Positions 56,651 through 64,000 of a stretch of DNA of 64,000 nucleotides are shown in pieces (position 1 is the first letter of the stretch; each line of letters starts with the position of its first letter). The notes under the pieces are model-generated. The model was not told where the DNA came from, did not search any database, and saw nothing but the letters and a program-made list of their open reading frames with translations. This stretch comes from Agrypnia vestita (lineage: Eukaryota > Arthropoda > Insecta > Trichoptera > Phryganeidae): positions 186,001 to 250,000 of the forward strand of contig JADDOH010004264.1 of assembly GCA_016648135.1 (NCBI GenBank). The letters are read 5' to 3'. The position numbers were made by a program, and so were the translations under genes.

Positions 56651-58282
56651 TAATCTAATAAAGTGGTGAAAGCAAAGTGATTTGTGTTTTATTTTAATAA
56701 TAATGTCGCCAAAAAGTTCAATCCTTCTTTAAGAAGAAAAAATATTCTTCGAACAATTGATTCAGTTTGTTTCATGACACCTGCTAATTTGTTCAGCCAG
56801 AGTTCTAATATTCAATTAAGGGGGAATACCTACCTAGATATTTCGAAAAAATCGTTAACATATTCTTAAAAGTATGTACTTTCGTACAGAAATGTTACCG
56901 ATACCATAATCCATATAGGTTCTCTTAAAAAAATTCTCAAAAATTTCCTTTTTTCGCGCTTCGTAGGTAGGTATTCCACTTAAAGCTAGTATTTCCGCTT
57001 AATGATAGAAATGTTGACATATCATTGATGGACGATTGATGGACCCATCAAATTATAGATGTCTCACAGAGACGAAGCTTTGCGGGATAGCATGTATGGA
57101 AATCTTTATTGGGCGTTCTTAATTAGTTATATTTTTTATTTATTTATAAATCTCTATAGGTACATATGTACTTTAATTTTTAATTTTCGGTATACCTTCC
57201 TACGTTGTATCGAAGGGATGAATGACCCCTAAGCATGTTGACAATTAACAAATTAGTGGTTTAGGTATACTATTACCACGTTAATAATATAAAAATTAAT
57301 TTCCTTTATACCTACATATAATATCATCATTCACTACACACTATACGGTACACAGTTCTCATGAAGAATAGGTAAAACCATTTGAAGAGATTTAATACGA
57401 TGGAGACAGGCTCTGTCTCTCCCAACACGCTGTGATTTGGTAAATATGCTCTTCCTGGTTCTTGACCCGAAGTGCCTAATCCTTCAAGACGACGCGCAGC
57501 ACTTAAGCGCTTCCATAACACCTTTATTTGTCCATCTTATCTCCCGCGCGACACTTCCACGCCATGTTGGATCATCTGTCATCGCTTTGCCGCCAAAATT
57601 CTGTGAAGAAGCCCGTTCAGCTGTTTATCAACGGTGCTACCGGCCAGCCGCCTTCACACAATGCGTGCGAGCGACGCGGGGCTATATCGCCAATGTGCTC
57701 GTACGCACGTCTTGTAATTTGAAATCCAGTTGTACGTAACATTTTTTGCTAATAATTACCCACAAAACCAAATATGGATGTAAATCTTCTTACGTGTAAA
57801 CATTTTGTAAAAATTAAGTGTAAAAATTTTTGGAAAATTTAGCCAAGGGTGTCAGGCGTAAGTCCCATCGGCGGGCCTGGGTATGTTTGCAATTATACAA
57901 GTAGGTAATATAAAATACTTTTTTTTTATTATATTCACTAGTAAATAATTAATTTTTAAATATTATAAAGTAAATATTCCAAGTTTAATTTCGTGACGTT
58001 GAAAGCTTCAATTCAAATGAGCTCGTATGTTTACACATAAATCTCCTTAAAACCTTTTATTAAACTTTATATGTACTTTCTTTTATATTAAACTTAAGGC
58101 ATTATTTTTAATTAAATGTATGAGTTTTATATTAAAAATGAGAACCAGTCGCTTTTTAAAAATCGTTTTTCAATAATAATTTAATAATGAAATAAAATAA
58201 AATTTTAATTTCTTCTCCACTTAATGAAACCCTTGAATGCCGTTTGTGCTTACGTTGTATATGGGATATTTAGAAAATATAT
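56651..58282. other. Intergenic spacer with a GC-richer block
   Basis: 57050-57120 is a short repeat shared with 17150-17235. 57430-57720 is relatively CpG-rich with open frames on both strands (for example 57437-57739 + and 57521-57327 -) but no domain is recognised. The rest is AT-rich. Confidence 0.4.
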
Positions 58283-58424
58283 ATACAGGGTCTCTCATAG
58301 CTAGTAGCAGAAATTTTACAGGTGGATTCCTGCCTTGATAATGAGTCAAAAATGTTCGAGCAACATTATTATCAAGGAAGGAATCCACCTGTAAAATTGT
58401 TGATACTGGCTATGAGATACCCTG
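58283..58424. repeat. Foldback element reduced to a 140-bp hairpin
   Basis: Ends 'tacagggtctctcatagcta' and 'tggctatgagataccctgtg' plus 'ggattcctgccttgataa' and its complement. The arms are joined almost directly, so the whole interior is deleted while both ends remain. Confidence 0.8.
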
Positions 58425-60210
58425 TGTGTAAACATTCGTGTTGTTATTATTTTTACATCAAATTTATAAAAATAAAAATGACTCTATTTTCATTGCCGTT
58501 TCAATAAAAAAATGAATGTTTAGTCAATGTAAGTACGTAAAAAAAATTAACTATTCTATTGATCCATGTATATCAAAATGCATATTATTTCTAATACTTT
58601 AGAACTTCATTTAAATTCAATAAATATTGTAACCTATTACTAATATTGCGATTCTAATATTAATACAAAATGCTTCCAAAAGCACCCACGAGATAATGGT
58701 TCATTACCAATGTCTGATTGTAATAGTGGCGAGTACCACTATTTCACTCGCACGCGTGTCGACTCGAACTGCGCAAAAGGGATGCAGTTAAAATTTCTGT
58801 CCAGTACAGGTACGAATGTTTTTTGTTTCATACATTTTGAGGTTATGTATCTCAGGTATGACGGCGGCTCATTTAGAATTTACGCGGGCTACGTTGCGGA
58901 CGCGAATTTCAACAAAAATAGCCGAATTACACATTAATCTCGCAAGTATTTCATAAAACGAACTTTAGAACACATTTAAAGACATTTTCTAGAATAAATC
59001 AGTGGTTAGTTGGTTAATTACAGAGTATTTCGTTAATTAAAGTGCCGGTTTATAAAAAAATGTGACGTTTATCGACATGTTATGTTTTGAAAAAACGACT
59101 GTTGTAAGATGTGTTTCGTTTTCGTTCGTAAACTGGTTTGTAAGAATATTGATGTGTAGTTTTTAATTTAACTTATCAAGTGAGACAAGTTTTAAACTAC
59201 GGTGACTCGGTGATGTTAGATATTTTTGGTGGCTTAAGGACATATTGACATCTCACGATGTTCACAGGTTTATCATACTAATCAAGGTAGGTCCTTATTA
59301 TTTGTTATTTATTGTACCTAAATTATGCCTGTTAATTCCGTGGACATTTTTCTTATTTCTCAACCAGCCGGCATTAATGTTCTTGTATAATTTTAAAATA
59401 AAGTTAACGAATGTTAAAATAGTGTAGCAATAATACAAAAAGGTACTTTATTTTGTGCACGTTCTGACATATTAAAGAAATACTTTTAAACACTTTGTTA
59501 GAGCTTGCATTTAAATCCGAAGTTGTGGAACTTTTCAACATTTTCCGATGTCAGCCCCTAGCGGGAAACGGACAAACTACACGCTTGGAAAATTTTATAT
59601 GAGAAAAGTTTTACGGTAGGTAGGTACTTAAATTCTTAATTTATTCCAAGACGCAATCGCGGAAAATAAATTAAAAAATGAAATTGTAATATTGAACGGC
59701 ATTTTCTTCAATAATAGCAAAATAACTTAGTTATAAAATAACGTTGTATTCTGACGAAGGGACCATTGGCACGAAACATGTTGATTATTCAATAAATATT
59801 TTATACTAAGTATTTTATTTTTTAATCTCTGTGCAATGTGAAAATGAAAAATGCTAAGCTATTTTATTGACAGCTCCTACTTAGGTACTTTCACAATACT
59901 AATATTATTTTTAATTCTCAAATTAATACCATAAATAACCTCTCTTGTCAATGGATCTTCATTTTTTAATCAATCCATCTAGATAGTTCGTTGGTTCGAC
60001 CATTTCATCTCATTTTTTCAACAGCTGGATAGAATGCTGCCTAACACTTCTAGTAAATTCCACAATTTTTATTTTTAGAAATGTGAATCAGAAAGGCACT
60101 TTTCGACACACATTCAATACGTTATACCTACTATTTAAAATCTAATTTTTCATCTTACTCTCAATGAGACCAGTAGTGATCATGGAATAACTATTATTTG
60201 TTTGTGATTG
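58425..60210. other. Intergenic spacer
   Basis: Holds an unrecognised 75-codon + frame at 58710-58937 and the decayed hammerhead-like motif 11. No gene. Confidence 0.45.
59748..59784 (+). ncRNA. Hammerhead-like motif 11 (decayed)
   Basis: CTGACGA, spacer, GGGACC-ATT-GG with a deletion in the 3' strand of stem II, GAAAC, ATGTTGA. The following 'ttcaataaatattttata' echoes the sequence after motifs 3 and 9. Confidence 0.5.
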
Positions 60211-60650
60211 TACACCGGGTGTCTCATAGCTAGTAGCAAAAACTTTACAGGTTGATTCCTGCCTTGATAATAAGTCGAAAATGTTCAAGCAGCCATGACC
60301 GTATCAAGAGTTATGGAGATATGCAATATCAAAATTTGAATTTTTTTCAATATTTCTGATTTATTTTTTGCAAAAAGTTGAACTATCATTATAGAAACAT
60401 ATATAGATTACGAAACACTCATCCGCTTTAAGTCGAATAAAATGATAAAAACCTTGCAAAAATTGAAAATAGATTTTTTTACAAGTTTTTATCATTTTAT
60501 CTGAGTTGTATTGAAGCGAATGAATATTTCGTAATCGATATAAGTTACTGCAATGATTGTTCAACTTTTTACAAAAAATAAGTCAGAAATATTTGAAAAA
60601 AAATGCCAACTCTGATATTGCATGTCTCCTTAACTATTGATGATAATCTA
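60211..60650. repeat. Foldback element, right end missing
   Basis: Starts 'gggtgtctcatagctagtag', like the 58283 hairpin, and keeps the full left arm, centre and most of the right arm, ending at 'ttaactattgatgataatc'. This links the short hairpin to a full-length parent of the same subfamily. Confidence 0.75.
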
Positions 60651-60774
60651 TGGTGCTGTAACCTACTTAACTTTTAACGAGATCCAAATATCTAAAGATA
60701 TATCGTATTGCTATAACAGGAAGTTGAGATGATACAATTCCACGTTTTTCCTAGACTACATTACAATATTTTTA

Positions 60775-60945
60775 CTGGTGTAAAAGCAAAGGGAGCAATA
60801 TCCAAAAAAATTGGATTCATTTATAAAAAATGAGAATTCAGTACATTTTAAATTAGTAATCCTCTGTAAATGCATTTAAAACATTTTTTAAATATTTTGA
60901 TTATTGCTACTTTTGCTTTTATACTTCACATATACCAGGGACGTG
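60775..60945. repeat. Foldback family Q, copy
   Basis: 'gtaaaagcaaagggagcaat' on the left against 'attgctacttttgctttta' on the right, collinear with 4133-4390. Confidence 0.6.
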
Positions 60946-61625
60946 CAGTGAGAACAAGAGGCATGACTAATAGACATATCACGTAATATTCCTTTCACAA
61001 TTATTAACATATTCAGCTTTTGTTATTTCGTAATATTCTTCTAGATAAATATTTTATTTCTTCCAAATATACGTTTATGTTAAAGTCATGCTTCTTGTTC
61101 TCAGTGCACGCCTCTGACATACTAATATACTGTCTTATACCTCACATATTATACATCTTGGTCGTTTCAATTCTAATTCTATTTTTACTGCGATACGTAA
61201 AAACATTTAATCAAGTTAAAAAAATAAATTAAATTTGTTTTTATTCATAATTAACACAATAAATAATACAATTAAGATTTCTAGTGTTGGTACGAATCTA
61301 ACCTAACCTAACCTAACTAACTGCTTGCAGATTATTTTCAATATTTTTCCCATATTACAGACCTAAATTATTCATCAAATTTGATTTAAGGAACCGTTCT
61401 GACTTCATTTAAAATTCCCCATGGTAGAATATTGATTTATGGGGAGGAGAACTCGACTATAATTTTGAATTGAATTACACATCACAATGCAAAAATTATT
61501 AAAAGATTAATCATTAGAATAGACGAGTCAAAGAAATATGAAACATTTTTAGACCCCCAATAATTTACCCTACAATATTCGACTATATTATAAAATATTT
61601 GCATTCTTTAAACATACCCATGTAA
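60946..61625. other. Intergenic spacer with short TTAGG-like tract
   Basis: 'ctaacctaacctaacctaac' at about 61300 is three to four units of the complement of the insect telomere repeat TTAGG. It is too short to be a telomere. The rest is unremarkable. Confidence 0.5.
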
Positions 61626-61790
61626 TAGCTGGATCTTGTTGCATAGTGAGCATGACACTGTTTTCTCGTACGTGGGTTCCGGGTTCGATTCCCTGTGAGG
61701 TCACAAAAAATTCATTCTTCATTTTCTGAAGACTGGGTGTTTTTGTGAATACCTATTACAGAAGCTATTGAATACCTAATATTATTTTTA
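61626..61790 (+). mobile_element. SINE family B
   Basis: 'gcatagtgagcatgacactg', 'gggttccgggttcgattccc' and 'gactgggtgtttttgtga' match 8949-9137. Confidence 0.75.
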
Positions 61791-61859
61791 CTAGTGTAAC
61801 CCGTAAAAAATGGCGGAACATTAATTCGCAACTAGTATATATTTATATTATCTTTTTGG

Positions 61860-61940
61860 CGGTCCACGGAGAGGCGGCCGTAGAACAGCCGGTTCGTGTT
61901 TGCTGGCCCGGGATTCAAGTCCCGTCTCCAGCTTTTTGAT
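61860..61940 (+). mobile_element. tRNA-like SINE head of a third type
   Basis: 'gcccgggattcaagtcccgt' gives a strong B box and T arm; the upstream half does not pair as an acceptor stem, so a tRNA gene is unlikely. It is followed by T-rich sequence. Confidence 0.45.
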
Positions 61941-62715
61941 TATTTTTTTTAGTCGTGAATTCGAAACGAAATTACGGAGTTTACAAGTACTTTATTTTGC
62001 TTTAAGTTACGGACGGACAGACAGATGGACGGATGGACAGACAGATAGATATTTTGATTGAATATACATTGTGAATACCTTGAACTACAAGGCCTATCGT
62101 CGTGTTAAAAATTTAAATAAAAAAAATGTATGGTATTTCATAACAATTTTGGTCTACTCAAGAATCTTATTTTTAGTGCCAAAATAGATACGACTATCCA
62201 AATTATCTTGCCGTCTCATTTTCGGTCTATCTATTCTTCGCCTTCATTCACACGCTTTACATGGCATTAAAAAAAATTAAAAAATAATACGCCTTTGGGG
62301 ACTCCCTTATTTTATGATTTTAGCGACTTTCGGCTCATTAAAAAAAATGGGTATATGTTGTCACGGGTTCGCGGTAGTGGGAGACAAATGAAAAACTAAA
62401 GTTTTATTTTATGCACAAAATCACTTGACAAAAACTTGATCGTAATAATGAAATTTGCGTTAACTGTCACTATTGAGAGACTTCCACTTATCTGTGAGGT
62501 ACTTTATTCAGTTTTACAGAATATTCGCATGTCTGTTATCGCACTTATTCATTATCTAATCCCCGGTTGGTACTCTCTTAATTTATTTCGCTGGTTGACA
62601 ACGCGCACCGGATTGCTGTTTCACTTCTTGGGTCTTTCTTCGCTGTCAAAACAATTGGGTGTTCGGCGTGTTGCGTTTTAAAAAGACCCGATGTTCTCGA
62701 AGTTTCCGACAGATA
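61941..62715. other. Intergenic spacer
   Basis: Includes 'gacggacggacagac'-like short tandem units near 62010-62050 and an unrecognised 81-codon + frame at 62436-62681. Confidence 0.45.
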
Positions 62716-63395
62716 GTAGCTTGTTGGTCTTGTGGTTAGGACTAGGGAATGCAATCCCGAGTCGGGATTGCTCTTTCGGGATCCCTCGAGATTAGAATTT
62801 CCAATCCCGCGGGATCTCTACGGATCGGGATCCCGAATGCTTTTGTGTTTTTTTTGTTTATAGAGCTGAATAGTAATTAACGACAATGTCTTGCATTTTT
62901 ATATCAGCAATTTTAGTAAGATGTTAATTATTAATCATTGCATTAAAGTTTTTGTAGGCGTTCTTCCAAGAATCAATCAGTCAATGTAGTAGATTAAAAA
63001 CTACTAACTAGTAGTATTTTTTATTTCTATGTTAGGTTGATAAAATACAGCAAATATTATTCAAAGCTATTTTCATTATTTGAATGTGACGTGAACATTA
63101 GTTTTAAGTACTTACTAAAAGCTCTATAGACACATACAATTAAACATAAAAAATGCTGATCAATCCCGATAATCTCGTCCGATTTTTCGGTTCGGGATTG
63201 ATCTCGTAAAACGCCTCGAGATCTCGCGGGATCGGGATTGCATTCCCTAGTTAAGACTCTCGCCTCGTGATATAAACTGAATTTCAGACCAATAAGTTAG
63301 TCCTATTTTCGTAGCAAAAGCGTTTAGCTTGGTTTGAAAATAGTAAGAATATTGATGTGAAACGTATTCCGTGTTCGCATCTCTATTTAAAAAAA
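62716..63395 (+). mobile_element. SINE family A split by a hAT element
   Basis: The SINE head stops at 'tggtcttgtggttaggac' (62742) and resumes after the insert with 'gttaagactctcgcctcgtg', continuing to 'gatgtgaaacgtattccgtg'. The insertion falls in the A-box region, so the SINE promoter is broken. Confidence 0.85.
62743..63249 (+). mobile_element. Nonautonomous hAT-like element, CGGGAT family, copy 3
   Basis: 507 bp with inverted ends TAGGGAATGCAATCCCG and its complement. The flanks GTTAGGAC (62735-62742) and GTTAAGAC (63250-63257) form an 8-bp duplication with one difference. Subterminal CGGGAT/ATCCCG clusters as in copy 1. No transposase; the source must be elsewhere. Confidence 0.9.
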
Positions 63396-64000
63396 GAAGT
63401 TATTTCTAAATTCTTCTAGAATGTTCGGAAGACTTCGATTATGTGTAACTCTTATTATACATGTCACATGATCGCAATGCCCGTATTTATTTATTTATTT
63501 ACTTATTAATGGATATCACAAATGGATATCGGGGTGGTGAGCGATATATTGACTGCCTGCGTACACTAAATACATATATATACTAGTTACTTCACGGGTA
63601 ATTGAACCTGGGATCTCCCGCATGGCGCATCACACCAGCAACCACTCAACCCTATCATTACAACCATATATAAAGCTACATTATACTTTCACATACTAAA
63701 TGGAAAAAATATGTCCCCTGCAATTCAATGACGATATTATATCAATATTATCGATGATTTATTTGAGCTGTTACTTGTTTTTATTTGTTCTCGAACAACC
63801 CTTCCGAATTTGAATTTGAATTTTTCGAATTCGGAATGCATTAGCGGCGTTTCGAATTTGTATTCGGGTAGTTTGTGGGGGGATGATTCTACACGGTGGA
63901 CAAGTAAACCGAGGCTTCTATGGGGGCAGTGTTGTTGAAAGGGTTGGAGAACGTATGCTACTGGAAATCAAGTTCTTTCACGTAATTTTGTTTGATAGAA
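63396..64000. other. Right edge of the window
   Basis: A minus-strand tRNA-like segment lies at 63590-63665 ('aattgaacctgggatctccc'), probably another SINE head. A small inverted repeat, ttccgaatt against aattcggaa, is near 63800-63830. No gene. Confidence 0.45.

Noticed and set aside
61860..61940. Possible tRNA gene with a good T arm
   Set aside because: The 5' half does not form acceptor, D and anticodon arms.

Overview
The window is AT-rich eukaryotic DNA that is very probably from an insect. The evidence is one three-exon homeobox gene with large introns, mariner, hAT, Penelope-like and non-LTR elements, and tRNA-derived SINEs. I cannot resolve the order from sequence alone.

Host gene. 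The only confident host gene is a paired-like homeobox gene of the Prrx (PRRX1/2, insect Prrx/PHDP) group on the + strand. Its coding exons are 8024-8267, 20709-21448 and 27073-27582, separated by introns of about 12.4 kb and 5.6 kb. All junctions are GT-AG, the phases fit, and the joined protein is 497 residues. It has a PRRX-type N-terminal motif, a Q50 homeodomain split by an intron between positions 46 and 47, and a C-terminal OAR-like tail. A poly(A) signal lies about 85 bases after the stop. A CpG-rich 177-base block in intron 1 (14844-15020) has splice signals and phase that would let it be a cassette exon.

The rest is mostly mobile DNA and its remains. This includes an intact mariner with 29-bp inverted ends and a 346-codon transposase (51137-52422); five nonautonomous hAT-like insertions from three families, three of them with clear 8-bp target duplications; and a frameshifted Tc1/IS630-type element (42075-43000). 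There are two 5'-truncated Penelope-like elements (PLEs), each flanked by a perfect 12-bp duplication, tails of several LINE families, two SINE families, about eleven copies of a foldback family and a degenerate tandem array of about 125-bp units.

The most striking pattern is a set of small structured motifs at eleven places. Each has a CTGATGA-like box, a hairpin whose sequence changes but whose pairing is kept, GAAAC, a short self-complementary stretch ending in GT, and flanks that pair. This matches the minimal hammerhead ribozymes described for PLEs. Three lie inside the two PLE copies, and the others mark PLE-like ends or solo fragments. Two sit head to head in a nearly perfect 200-bp palindrome in intron 2 of the homeobox gene.

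Layout: 1-8 kb repeats upstream of the gene; 8-27.6 kb the homeobox gene with repeat-filled introns; 27.6-64 kb intergenic DNA made of transposon fragments, with no further confident host gene.
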